This document shows, in pieces, positions 6,240-13,644 of a stretch of DNA of 16,398 nt; position 1 is the stretch's first letter; each line of letters begins with the position of its first letter. The DNA comes from Nitrososphaeraceae archaeon (lineage in GTDB: Archaea; Thermoproteota; Nitrososphaeria; Nitrososphaerales; Nitrososphaeraceae). Below the pieces are notes generated by a model. It did no database searches. It was not told the origin of the DNA and was given only the letters and a program-made list of their open reading frames with translations. The translations under genes and the position numbers were made by a program. The stretch is taken from the NCBI GenBank assembly GCA_025449515.1, contig JANWJI010000062.1:1-16398 (forward strand), given 5' to 3'.

Positions 6240-7516
6240 TCATAAAAAATGCGAGTATGTTACTTGGAAAAAACCTAGATTATATAGACACAGGATTCGT
6301 CGAGGTAAACAAGGATGGAATAATTAAGAAGGCCCATGCTGCGAGATATGAGAGTAAAGATAATCATGATCTCTTAAACATTATAGACGCCGAAGGTTAC
6401 TTGATAGTACCTGGATTTATTAATGCCCATACTCACATAGGGGATTCTATTGGAAAGGACATGGTAGCCGATCGTGGTCTAGACGCTGTTCATCCGATAA
6501 GAGGAATAAAGAGGAAAATACTTGAAAAAAGCAATTCACAACACTTGAGTGCCTTGATGAGGGCATCAACGATATCCATGATGAAGAATGGGATAACAAC
6601 TTTCGTAGACTTCAGGGAAGGTGGTGTTGAGGGTGTAGCCATCCTAAGAAATGCAATTGTCGATCTCCCGATCAAGTGTTTAATACTTGGAAGAGTAGAG
6701 TATTATTTTGATATAGAACAGATCGAAGAACATGAAGACAAGAATGTGCAGCGAATAAAAAAAAACAAACTTCCAGTTGAAGTGTTAGAGATGGCAACAA
6801 ATCTTTTAGATGTTAGTCAGGGATTCGGAATAAGTGGTGCAAATGAAAATACAGATTCGTCATTAAGACAATACAATGAATTAATAAACAGACTCTCGAA
6901 ATCGAATGACTCTAAAAATAGGACCAAGAATATACTATTAGGGATTCACGCTGCGGAATCTAAAAGCACTGTAGAATTCTCTTTACTTAGAACTGGTAAG
7001 ACTGAAGTTTATAGGATAGTTAAGCATCTGAAACCTAATTTTGTGGTTCATATGACGCAAGCAACCGATGAAGATATTTCGTTGGTAGTTAAGAATGAAA
7101 TAGGAATTGTAGTCTGTCCTCGTGCCAATGGAGTGCTAGGCTGCGGAATACCACGGATTACACATATGATAAAAAGTGGATGTAAAGTCGCAATCGGTAC
7201 TGACAACATAATGATAAATAGTCCTGATATATTTCGAGAGATGGACTACATTTGGAAGACCTCAAGGTCAAGCGGAATAAATCTAGATGCAAAGAATGTG
7301 CTAAAAATGGCCACCATCAATGCTTCTGAAATACTCCACCTCAATTCAGGGTGCATCGAAGCTGGTAGATCTGCGGATTTCATATTTCTCGATAAGACTA
7401 GCTTAGACATGTACCCAATACATGATCCATATGCCTCAATAGTCCACAGAGCAAACCAGAATTCAATAGAAGGTGTCATGATCTCCGGTAGATTCGTTGA
7501 CGGATCGGATCTATAA
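6230..7516 (+). CDS. Amidohydrolase-superfamily enzyme in the riboflavin unit; candidate pyrimidine deaminase
   Basis: Metal-dependent hydrolase of 428 aa with the composite beta-sandwich plus TIM-barrel layout: N-terminal strand domain (1-60), PGFINAHTHIGD with H67-x-H69, GIHAAE with H240 and E243, H274 in VVHMTQA, and D325 in IGTDN. The C-terminal IEAGRSADFIFLD closes the sandwich. The ligand set HxH / HxxE / H / D, with no obvious carboxylated Lys, is that of mononuclear aminohydrolases such as cytosine, guanine or S-adenosylhomocysteine deaminases. It overlaps arfA by 10 nt and precedes arfC by 3 nt, so it is almost certainly part of the pathway. The archaeal pathway needs a pyrimidine deaminase (to my knowledge unidentified) and a deformylase. 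The residue set favours deamination, but deformylation in place of ArfB is possible. Confidence 0.85.
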   Translation: MSLVIKNASMLLGKNLDYIDTGFVEVNKDGIIKKAHAARYESKDNHDLLNIIDAEGYLIVPGFINAHTHIGDSIGKDMVADRGLDAVHPIRGIKRKILEKSNSQHLSALMRASTISMMKNGITTFVDFREGGVEGVAILRNAIVDLPIKCLILGRVEYYFDIEQIEEHEDKNVQRIKKNKLPVEVLEMATNLLDVSQGFGISGANENTDSSLRQYNELINRLSKSNDSKNRTKNILLGIHAAESKSTVEFSLLRTGKTEVYRIVKHLKPNFVVHMTQATDEDISLVVKNEIGIVVCPRANGVLGCGIPRITHMIKSGCKVAIGTDNIMINSPDIFREMDYIWKTSRSSGINLDAKNVLKMATINASEILHLNSGCIEAGRSADFIFLDKTSLDMYPIHDPYASIVHRANQNSIEGVMISGRFVDGSDL

Positions 7517-7519
7517 AAG

Positions 7520-8173
7520 ATGTATGTGATAATCAATTCGGCCATGACACTTGATGGCAAAATTGCAACGACAATAGGAAATTCTACAGTGTCGTCGATG
7601 GAAGACCTACGAAGGGTTCACACGATAAGGTCATCAGTAGATGGCATCATGGTTGGCATATCAACGGTCCTCATGGACAATCCAAGACTTACAGCTAGGT
7701 TAGCTAAGGTACATGAAGAGATAGGAGAACCTACCCGGATAATAATAGACAGTACAGCAAGAATTCCAGTGGAATCAAGGATTCTGCAATCCGCTTATAG
7801 AATCAAGACCATAATCGCGGTAACAAGAAGAGCGAAAAGTACTAGGATTAAGAAGATACAAAATACTGGTGCAATGGTCATGACTGCAGGAACAAAAGAC
7901 GTCAATCTGAAAACGGTGTTTGCACGATTAAAAAAAATGGGATTCAAAAAAATTCTTGTTGAAGGAGGTGGCGAAATTAATTGGTCTGTTCTTAGATTAG
8001 GTATCGTCAATGAATTGATTGTAACAATAGCACCAAGGATCGTAGGTGGCAGATCAGCTACTACTATAGTTGAAGGACATGGATATTCAAAAATGTCTGA
8101 AGGAATAAGGATGAAGTTAAAAAAGATTGTCAAACAAGACAGTGGTGAAATAGTCTTGTACTACATGATATAA
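7520..8173 (+). CDS. arfC: 2,5-diamino-6-(ribosylamino)pyrimidinone 5'-phosphate reductase
   Basis: RibD C-terminal-domain reductase that uses NAD(P)H to reduce the ribosyl side chain to ribityl; in archaea this comes before deamination. Motifs: NSAMTLDGKIAT (residues 6-17), VDGIMVGISTVLMDNPRLTAR, EPTRIIIDSTARIP, KKILVEGGGEINWSVLRLGIVNELIVTIAPRIVGG. 217 aa is standard for the stand-alone archaeal enzyme. There is no N-terminal cytidine-deaminase-like domain, unlike bacterial RibD, so deamination must be supplied by another protein. Last gene of the unit, 3 nt after the amidohydrolase and convergent with tfe. Confidence 0.95.
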   Translation: MYVIINSAMTLDGKIATTIGNSTVSSMEDLRRVHTIRSSVDGIMVGISTVLMDNPRLTARLAKVHEEIGEPTRIIIDSTARIPVESRILQSAYRIKTIIAVTRRAKSTRIKKIQNTGAMVMTAGTKDVNLKTVFARLKKMGFKKILVEGGGEINWSVLRLGIVNELIVTIAPRIVGGRSATTIVEGHGYSKMSEGIRMKLKKIVKQDSGEIVLYYMI

Positions 8174-8300
8174 AACTCATCACCATGAAAATTATTAGTT
8201 ACAATGATGATTCGTTATGACTTGACTCATCAGTAACAGGTTAGGCTTCGTACGATTGACGCGTTTGAGTACCTATGACCAGGTGATTCAATCATATCGT

Positions 8301-8819
8301 CTATCTCCTTAATGATACATCATTCGATATTTGTTGAATTTTGTACCGTAGTGCTTCTTTGATTTTGCTGTTGTCTATCATATTCAATGGTTCGTTACAG
8401 TTGCTACACTTAAAGAAAACTTCTATAGCTGAATCGAACTTAACATAAGGACAATCTTTGTTACCACAATGATAGAACTCTGAAGATTCTTCATATTCGA
8501 GACGTTTTTGTAATCTATCCAGAATTTTTTTCTTCTGGTTGTCGATAAAATTATCGACCTGATCTCCCTTTGCACGCCATCTATATACAAACCAACCCTT
8601 CTTCTCATCCTTGACTCGTATACCGGTAATTAGCGCCTTTCCGAACATGTCATACAAGACTTTCCTTATTACATTAATTCTAAGACCTGTAGCTCCTGCA
8701 ATTTCTTCATCAGTCGCATCTTCCGTACTTAAAAGGGAGCGTGCAACTTTTAAGTATTCCTCTCCTCCGATTAAGTTAGCAATTTTAACAAAGGAATTAT
8801 CCTGTTCAATATGGCGCAT
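8301..8819 (-). CDS. tfe: Transcription factor E, alpha subunit (TFE)
   Basis: General transcription factor that helps promoter opening by RNA polymerase with TBP and TFB; homologue of eukaryotic TFIIE-alpha. It is 172 aa with an N-terminal winged helix (about 10-85, including DEEIAGATGLRINVIRKVLYDMF), a Lys/Glu-rich helical linker with coiled-coil character (about 88-112), and a C-terminal zinc ribbon (C118, C123, C138, C141). It ends with a charged helix. The start ATG is directly preceded, on the minus strand, by a TATA-like box ~30 bp upstream. It faces arfC tail to tail across 127 bp. Confidence 0.94.
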   Translation of the reverse strand: MRHIEQDNSFVKIANLIGGEEYLKVARSLLSTEDATDEEIAGATGLRINVIRKVLYDMFGKALITGIRVKDEKKGWFVYRWRAKGDQVDNFIDNQKKKILDRLQKRLEYEESSEFYHCGNKDCPYVKFDSAIEVFFKCSNCNEPLNMIDNSKIKEALRYKIQQISNDVSLRR

Positions 8820-9139
8820 CTAACACATAATTCTTTTTTTTCAGATATATATTTACCGATAGCAACGTTATACCATAGACGTACCTCTGAAAGGCTCTTC
8901 CAGAATCGGTCAATCAATCCGGAACAAGATTGACAAGAACTAACTTAGTTATATAGTCAAGGCTATCTGAAGCAATGTCGCTCCAATCTTTTAGGATTCC
9001 CTAATAGATCATACTAGCCAGAGCATCTAATACATAACATCAAATTTCTTAAAAATTGAAGGTAAGAACAGTAACTCGAGCTATATGATAAGCATTCAGT
9101 TACAAATTCAATTAGAGGGCAGTCATATTAAAACCATAT
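8820..9139. other. Intergenic region between tfe start and helicase end
   Basis: No ORF of convincing quality on either strand. Besides the tfe TATA box it holds a 7-bp inverted repeat (gtcaatc at 8909-8915, gattgac at 8928-8934, 12-nt loop) and an AT-rich ttatata (8949-8955). A small RNA is possible but unsupported. Confidence 0.5.
8845..8855 (-). promoter_or_regulatory. TATA box of tfe
   Basis: Read on the minus strand, taaatatatat lies about 30 bp before the tfe ATG with a T-poor, A-rich spacer and no Shine-Dalgarno. This fits a leaderless or very short leader transcript. Confidence 0.55.
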
Positions 9140-10537
9140 TCATCTGAAATGTTGGGTATTATCGCTGCGTCTATACTGATCTCTACCGTATCGACTACCA
9201 CCGCTACCATAACTTCGACTGCCATAAGATTTGTTCGTATTGTTACCATAGCCGCGCCTGTATTGATCTCTACCGTATCGACTACCACCGCTACCATAAC
9301 TTCGACTGCCATAAGATTTGTTCGTATTGTTACCATAGCCGCGCCTGTATTGAGGTCTACGATAAGAGTTTTGAGAAACTGGAATCTTGATGCCCATTTC
9401 ATCGTTGAGTTTTCGGATTGGATGTTCAGTTTGGTTCAAAATTCTAGAAAAGTCATCAACTCTGTCATGAGAGACCAAGGATATAGCTCTACCGGTTCCT
9501 CCCGCCCTAGCAGTTCTCCCTATTCTATGGAAATATATCAGTGGATCTCCTGGAACATCATAATTAATTACATGACCTACCGCTGGAACATCTATTCCCC
9601 TTGATGCGATGTCAGTGGCAACAAGGATATCATCAGTCCCTTTTTTGAATCGATACATTGCATTATCTCTTTGATTTTGTGAAAGATCTCCATGGATTGT
9701 TACTGCGCTAAATCCATTGTGCCTCAATTCGCCAGCAAGTCTATGCGTCCTTTGTTTAGTCGCAGCAAAAACGATGGTCTGCTTCTTATCTCTATTTCTA
9801 ATGAAATCACACAAATGTTTGAATTTTTCCTTCTCGTCCACAATGAGATATGATTGATCTATAGTCTCCAAACTCAGCTCCTCTTCGTTTAGTCTTATTT
9901 CCTGAACATCTTTCATATATTCTTGAGCCAGGCGCAATATTTCTGGCGGCATAGTAGCAGAGAACAAGCATGTTTGTCTATCTTCGTTAACATAAAAGAG
10001 TATGAATTTGATGTCATCAATAAATCCCATATCTAGCATTCTGTCCGCTTCATCCAGAACAACAAACTTTACGCGGTCTAAGTGAATTGAGCCCCTCTTG
10101 ACATGATCTATCAATCTTCCAGGGGTTGCTACTACTATTTGCGCCCCTTTTCTCAACTGATCATGCTGTATGCCAATGCTCTGACCACCATAAATCGATA
10201 CAGTTCTAACATGAATATATTTTGCGAATTTATTGATCTCATTCGTTACCTGCATTGCCAATTCCCTAGTTGGGACCAATATCAAAACTTGAATTGGTCC
10301 ATTGGGTTTTAACTTTGTCAATAATGGTAACGCAAAAGCAGCTGTCTTACCTGTGCCTGTATGTGCCTGCCCGATGACATCTACACCTCTCAAAATATAA
10401 GGTATAGCTTCTTCTTGGATCGGAAATGGCATTTTAAATCTATTTTCTTCAAGTGCCTTTAGTATTTCAGCACTCATTCCTAATTCTTTGAATGTTGGTG
10501 TCAACTTTTTATTCACTTTTAATATTACAAAAGTCAC
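9140..10537 (-). CDS. DEAD-box RNA helicase with duplicated Gly/Tyr/Arg/Ser-rich tail
   Basis: ATP-dependent RNA helicase remodelling RNA or RNP. All core motifs are present: Q-motif FPIQ (38-41), Walker A AHTGTGKT (58-65), PTRELA (89-94), TPGR (138-141), DEAD (162-165), SAT (193-195), TIVFAAT in the second RecA domain, ATDIASRGID (307-316), HRIGRTARAG (337-346). After the core a tail of ~75 residues (391-465) is disordered and rich in G, Y, R, S and N. It includes a 29-residue unit repeated twice, identical even at DNA level. Such RGG-like tails bind RNA nonspecifically and can promote condensate formation in relatives; that role here is inference. GTG 10537 is chosen because a TATA-like stretch lies ~22 bp upstream. 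Alternatives are GTG 10516 or ATG 10477, just before the conserved core. Confidence 0.93.
   Translation of the reverse strand: MTFVILKVNKKLTPTFKELGMSAEILKALEENRFKMPFPIQEEAIPYILRGVDVIGQAHTGTGKTAAFALPLLTKLKPNGPIQVLILVPTRELAMQVTNEINKFAKYIHVRTVSIYGGQSIGIQHDQLRKGAQIVVATPGRLIDHVKRGSIHLDRVKFVVLDEADRMLDMGFIDDIKFILFYVNEDRQTCLFSATMPPEILRLAQEYMKDVQEIRLNEEELSLETIDQSYLIVDEKEKFKHLCDFIRNRDKKQTIVFAATKQRTHRLAGELRHNGFSAVTIHGDLSQNQRDNAMYRFKKGTDDILVATDIASRGIDVPAVGHVINYDVPGDPLIYFHRIGRTARAGGTGRAISLVSHDRVDDFSRILNQTEHPIRKLNDEMGIKIPVSQNSYRRPQYRRGYGNNTNKSYGSRSYGSGGSRYGRDQYRRGYGNNTNKSYGSRSYGSGGSRYGRDQYRRSDNTQHFR
9177..9350 (-). repeat. Perfect 87-bp tandem duplication in the helicase tail
   Basis: Two head-to-tail copies, 9177-9263 and 9264-9350, identical at every base I checked. 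The unit is 29 codons, so the frame is kept. The encoded repeat runs RDQYRRGYGNNTNKSYG then SRSYGSGGSRYG. Identity at synonymous positions implies a recent duplication or ongoing copy-number change by slippage or recombination. Confidence 0.93.
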
Positions 10538-11015
10538 GGAAGAAATTAGCTCTTATTTTTAAAATCTACCGTCAACCTCTTGCTTATATGTTGTATCATA
10601 CACATAGATATAAGGTATGCGATAAATGATAGAGCGTAGATACTTTTTATTATTTTGGCAGATATCTTCGAAATGTATAACTTAATCACATCCAAAACAC
10701 TAAATTTCTGCTCATTTTTAATTGATATTAATATTTCATTATTTTAATGGGTTTGATTTATCAGTAACAACAAGGATTGAATCTGAAATTCCTTCGCCGT
10801 ATCGGTCTTGAGGATAAGTTTTATTTTCCTATAGATCTTTTCCAGTCACACCCAATCTAATATAGAATAAACTTGATGCAGAGTCTTTTACTTTGAAATC
10901 ATGAATCACTAATATATGACGTCTATTTGTTATGACGAAGTGGTTATCTACATATAGGTAAGTTATCGTCCAAAACACTAATAGCAACGATTGGTCACTA
11001 ATTATTAAATCGATT
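10538..11015. other. Intergenic region with decayed coding sequence
   Basis: Contains the helicase promoter, a stretch of 66 codons without a stop and without an early ATG on the minus strand (about 10546-10743), and the amber-interrupted fragment described separately. A 13-bp direct repeat tccaaaacactaa occurs at 10691-10703 and 10969-10981. Nothing here resembles a structural RNA. Confidence 0.45.
10553..10565 (-). promoter_or_regulatory. TATA-like box of the DEAD-box helicase
   Basis: The minus strand reads gattttaaaaataaga around here, about 22 bp before GTG 10537. No Shine-Dalgarno is visible, so a leaderless start at the GTG is plausible. Confidence 0.4.
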
Positions 11016-11032
11016 ATGATTCGAGAAGACAA
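10739..11032 (-). pseudogene. Possible decayed gene with an in-frame TAG
   Basis: From ATG 11032 a minus-strand frame runs 67 codons, meets TAG at 10831-10829, then stays open for 29 more codons to TAA at 10741-10739. The residues on both sides look protein-like: RRHILVIHDFKVKDSASS and FYIRLGVTGKDL before the stop, YPQDRYGEGISDSILVV after it. The first ~6 codons overlap the divergent gene at 11016, so the true 5' end is probably elsewhere or lost. I recognise no family. Chance open frames cannot be excluded. Confidence 0.35.
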
Positions 11033-11843
11033 ACTTCATGAGAAGAAGCTAAGAGGTTCTGGCGGCTATGCAATAGCGAATGTCACGGATGAAGAACAGA
11101 GGAGTGGGAATCTAGGAGGACCGGAATTATTTCTTGCAGGTATTGGAAGGTTGCAAGAGGAGCGTTTCTCTAAATATTATTGTAATAAATGTGAAAAACA
11201 ATATGATGGAACACCAAAGATTAGCTATGAAAATCCGAATGAGCAGCTTGGCGAAGGCGTAACCTTAATCGAGAAAGGAGAATACAAATGTGGAGAATGC
11301 AATAGTACAATTGCGCAATATCGAAAGTTCGGGAAGGATTCAACTTCACCTGCTCAAGTAGGATCTGGATCGCCCAATCAAGATACAAGTGACAACCTGT
11401 CTACTCATAAGAATGAATCCACTACGATAGGAGAGAAGCAAAATCGCGATATTTCTCCAAACATTCCAACTAGATCATTGATAAGACAAGGTGAATTCTT
11501 TCCCATTCAATTACTGATTGGAATGTCTGCCTATGATAGCGGTGCAATGTTAATTGGGAATGTTCAGGAAGTCGGACTTCGAAGATCGCAAAGTGGAAAT
11601 ATAAAAATAAATGTCAAGGTCGGTGAAGTTAGTAATGAGGATCCGCGTAGTACTAATATCAATGCCATCGACGTATCTTGGGATGATATTTCAAAAATAG
11701 GTGACATTATTCTAGTGAATACTGAATCACAATCGATTCACACAAACCATGGTTCTGATTCCAGTTCTATGAAGTGCAATTCCTGCGGATACCAGAATAA
11801 TTCGAGTGCGCTTTACTGCGAGGACTGCGGCTCAAAAATTTAG
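11016..11843 (+). CDS. Uncharacterised protein with N- and C-terminal zinc ribbons and a possible PRC-barrel-like middle
   Basis: 275-aa soluble protein of no named family. N-terminal zinc ribbon: YYCNKC (C56, C59) paired with YKCGEC (C92, C95) after GPELFLAGIGRLQEERFSK. A polar, Ser/Asn/Thr-rich linker follows (about 107-150), probably disordered. The middle (about 159-236) has alternating strands, including FFPIQLLIGMSAYDSGAMLIG, KINVKVGEV and AIDVSWDDISKIGDIILV, which resemble a PRC-barrel fold. The C-terminus is a classic second ribbon: C254NSC257 ... YC268EDC271GSKI. There is no signal peptide or membrane segment. A thaumarchaeal lineage-specific protein is likely. PRC-barrel domains occur in CdvA and in RNA-processing factors, but no role can be assigned. 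No clear Shine-Dalgarno precedes ATG 11016. Confidence 0.8.
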   Translation: MIREDKLHEKKLRGSGGYAIANVTDEEQRSGNLGGPELFLAGIGRLQEERFSKYYCNKCEKQYDGTPKISYENPNEQLGEGVTLIEKGEYKCGECNSTIAQYRKFGKDSTSPAQVGSGSPNQDTSDNLSTHKNESTTIGEKQNRDISPNIPTRSLIRQGEFFPIQLLIGMSAYDSGAMLIGNVQEVGLRRSQSGNIKINVKVGEVSNEDPRSTNINAIDVSWDDISKIGDIILVNTESQSIHTNHGSDSSSMKCNSCGYQNNSSALYCEDCGSKI

Positions 11844-12955
11844 GTAAATACGATTCTGATGTAATAATTTCGGTTATGCTAAAATAATGGTCTAGGAATA
11901 GAGGACTCGATCATGGATGGTAACGATGAGTGAATATTTCAAGGCATGAATTAAATTACAGTTAATAGATCCAGTTGGAACCTTTTATTTACTAAATATA
12001 GTTCTCTGCACGGTTGCGCCTATCGACTAATTCAATTTTCAAATGTTATATGAGCACATGAGCAATCAATATTATTCAAATCATTTATGATAAATACAAA
12101 TATTTTGGCTAACCCGTTACCTTAGCAGTTAAGTTGACTGAACCTGACACCGTCTAAAAACATAGTGAAGAATATACGTAGTGAAAATATGAATTAATGA
12201 TATCAATTATTGAAAAAATGATAATTTAATACCTAATTCGCAATAAGGATTAATAAGAGATTTATTAATTCCCGCAATCGACAAATAATAGATGAAGAGT
12301 CCTGTTATGTATCGTTTGATCTACAAACCTGATTCATTCTACTTCCCACTAGTATACTACCTATTTATATAAAATTATGCTATAAGAAAGATTGAAGCAA
12401 ATGTGTGAAAATCTCTCTGATCTACAAACCTGATTCATTCTACTTCCCACTAGTATATTACTGCCACATTCTTTCTCTTAATGATAAAAGCTTAGGCACT
12501 AGCATGTGGTTCTACCGTAATGAGCACTAGTGTTTCAAGTGTTATGATGGGGCAATTTTATGTGTACAAATTCTGTTTAAAAAAACGAAAATTGATACTG
12601 ACCAATATATTATTAGGATCATAGGATTATTTTGTTTCATATTTATGTGTCATGTATTCTATCCTACTGTATACTCTAACTAATGTACTTCGATCTTTCA
12701 GAGGTTCATACAATAATTACAACTCATGTGTAGAACATATCGTAAATTTTTTTAGAATTCTTAAATATATCTTACCTAATATCATAGGTACGTCATCAAA
12801 CATTACAATAGATATACTATATCATACTGGGGACCGGCTTAAGATTGTCATCAGGTAGTGGACTACATGTGGGATTTGTGATGTTTAATACTCTCATCGA
12901 GAATACCATTTTTTGTCATCCCGACAAGTCATTTATTATTGGAAGGTTGAAATAA
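11844..12955. other. 1.1-kb AT-rich gene-poor region
   Basis: No convincing gene. The only longer plus-strand frame (12652-12858, 68 codons) has composition and residues typical of chance AT-rich sequence. The notable content is the 44-bp direct repeat at 12317/12418 and a TATA-like tatttatataaa (12362-12373) right after its first copy. No tRNA or CRISPR pattern seen. Confidence 0.5.
12317..12461. repeat. 44-bp direct repeat, two copies 101 bp apart
   Basis: Copies at 12317-12360 and 12418-12461 match at 43 of 44 bases (C to T at position 41) and are separated by 57 unrelated bases. The unit starts tgatctacaaacctg and ends near cccactagtata. It has no marked dyad apart from actagt. Possible uses are a duplicated regulatory site, a dispersed intergenic repeat family, or a remnant of local duplication. 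Confidence 0.9.
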
Positions 12956-13147
12956 ATGAGTTTTACTTCAATACAAGCAAGGAAAATATATCTCAAGATA
13001 ACTAGCTATTCATGTTCATATTGTGGTTCCCAGAATCACATATCACTGCAAAGAATCCCGATTGATAATAGTATTTGTATCCAGAAAGTAAAGTGTCAGA
13101 TATGCAAATTTGAATGGACACAATCCTGGTTGCAGATACATATTTAA
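12956..13147 (+). CDS. Small zinc-ribbon protein, function unknown
   Basis: 63-aa ORF with two Cys pairs, C20-x2-C23 (SCSYCGSQ) and C47-x2-C50 (KCQICKF), spaced 23 residues apart. This is the spacing of a treble-clef or ribbon zinc site; an extra Cys lies at 41. The following EWTQSW gives the aromatic edge often seen in such ribbons. A partial Shine-Dalgarno (ggaagg, 12941-12946) precedes the ATG by 9 nt. No recognised family. Small stand-alone ribbons in thaumarchaea are usually unannotated. It could also be a fragment of a larger zinc protein, but the frame has a normal start and stop. Confidence 0.6.
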   Translation: MSFTSIQARKIYLKITSYSCSYCGSQNHISLQRIPIDNSICIQKVKCQICKFEWTQSWLQIHI

Positions 13148-13573
13148 ACTCCAAAAAATAGTTAACTATAATTAGAATATCTCAGGAGCTCTAAAGATTT
13201 GAATAATGTAGAGTACTTACCTCTGCTTCCCAAACTTCATCTTAATCTCGAATCCTTAATTACGCATTTATGATTTTTACTACTGATGATAAAGTTGTGT
13301 CTTTTCCGGTAAATACATCGCTCCATAATAATTGTTATATTGTGTTACATAAATAAAGCTCGTGTCTAGGACACAACCTTGTTGCAGCGATCGAGTTATG
13401 TGAGATACCTAACAAATTTAGAATAGCCAAAGCTTTTCGTAAAATCTATCACCTTGTCGTTAAATATTTGCTGTCATATTCCAGATCCTTGGTATATTTT
13501 CAAAAAAATTGCATTCTCTTAAATTCTGCAGTAGATTTGAACTTTTCGAGTCTTATGACAGCGGCAGTTACAA
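13148..13573. other. Non-coding stretch left of the insertion sequence
   Basis: Apart from the 3' end of the interrupted minus-strand gene (13500-13573), no gene is supported. A distant 8-bp inverted pair (gttgtgtc near 13293 and gacacaac near 13370) is too far apart to mean much. Confidence 0.4.
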
Positions 13574-13581
13574 TAATCTTA
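13574..13581. repeat. Target-site duplication, left copy
   Basis: TAATCTTA, identical to 14512-14519 on the other side of the element. Eight bases is the usual duplication length for IS1595-family insertions. Confidence 0.85.
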
Positions 13582-13606
13582 GGTAATACCCAAGAACTTG
13601 GAACAG
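13582..13606 (+). repeat. Left terminal inverted repeat of the IS
   Basis: 25 bp beginning ggtaatacccaagaac and ending ggaacag. It differs at two positions from the reverse complement of 14487-14511. Confidence 0.88.
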
Positions 13607-13644
13607 AAAATAAGGGATAATTTCTAGTACTCTATTCGTGATGC

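Noticed and set aside
8174..8300. C/D box small RNA between arfC and tfe (gatga-like boxes)
   Set aside because: C-box-like motifs appear, but no correctly spaced D box or terminal stem was found.
9149..9604. Plus-strand ORF of 151 codons
   Set aside because: Lies antisense to the helicase tail; its repetitive residues simply mirror the duplicated 87-bp unit on the other strand.
10546..10743. 66-codon stop-free minus-strand stretch before the helicase
   Set aside because: No early start codon and it covers the helicase promoter; may be a remnant, but chance is not excluded.
10829..10831. TAG read as pyrrolysine
   Set aside because: No pyl genes seen, and this lineage is not known for pyrrolysine; an ordinary nonsense mutation is more likely.
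12317..12461. Two-repeat CRISPR array
   Set aside because: Only two copies, a 44-bp unit longer than usual, a ~57-bp gap, no dyad structure and no cas genes nearby.
12652..12858. 68-codon plus-strand ORF as a gene
   Set aside because: AT-driven residue content, no motif, no ribosome binding site; compatible with chance.
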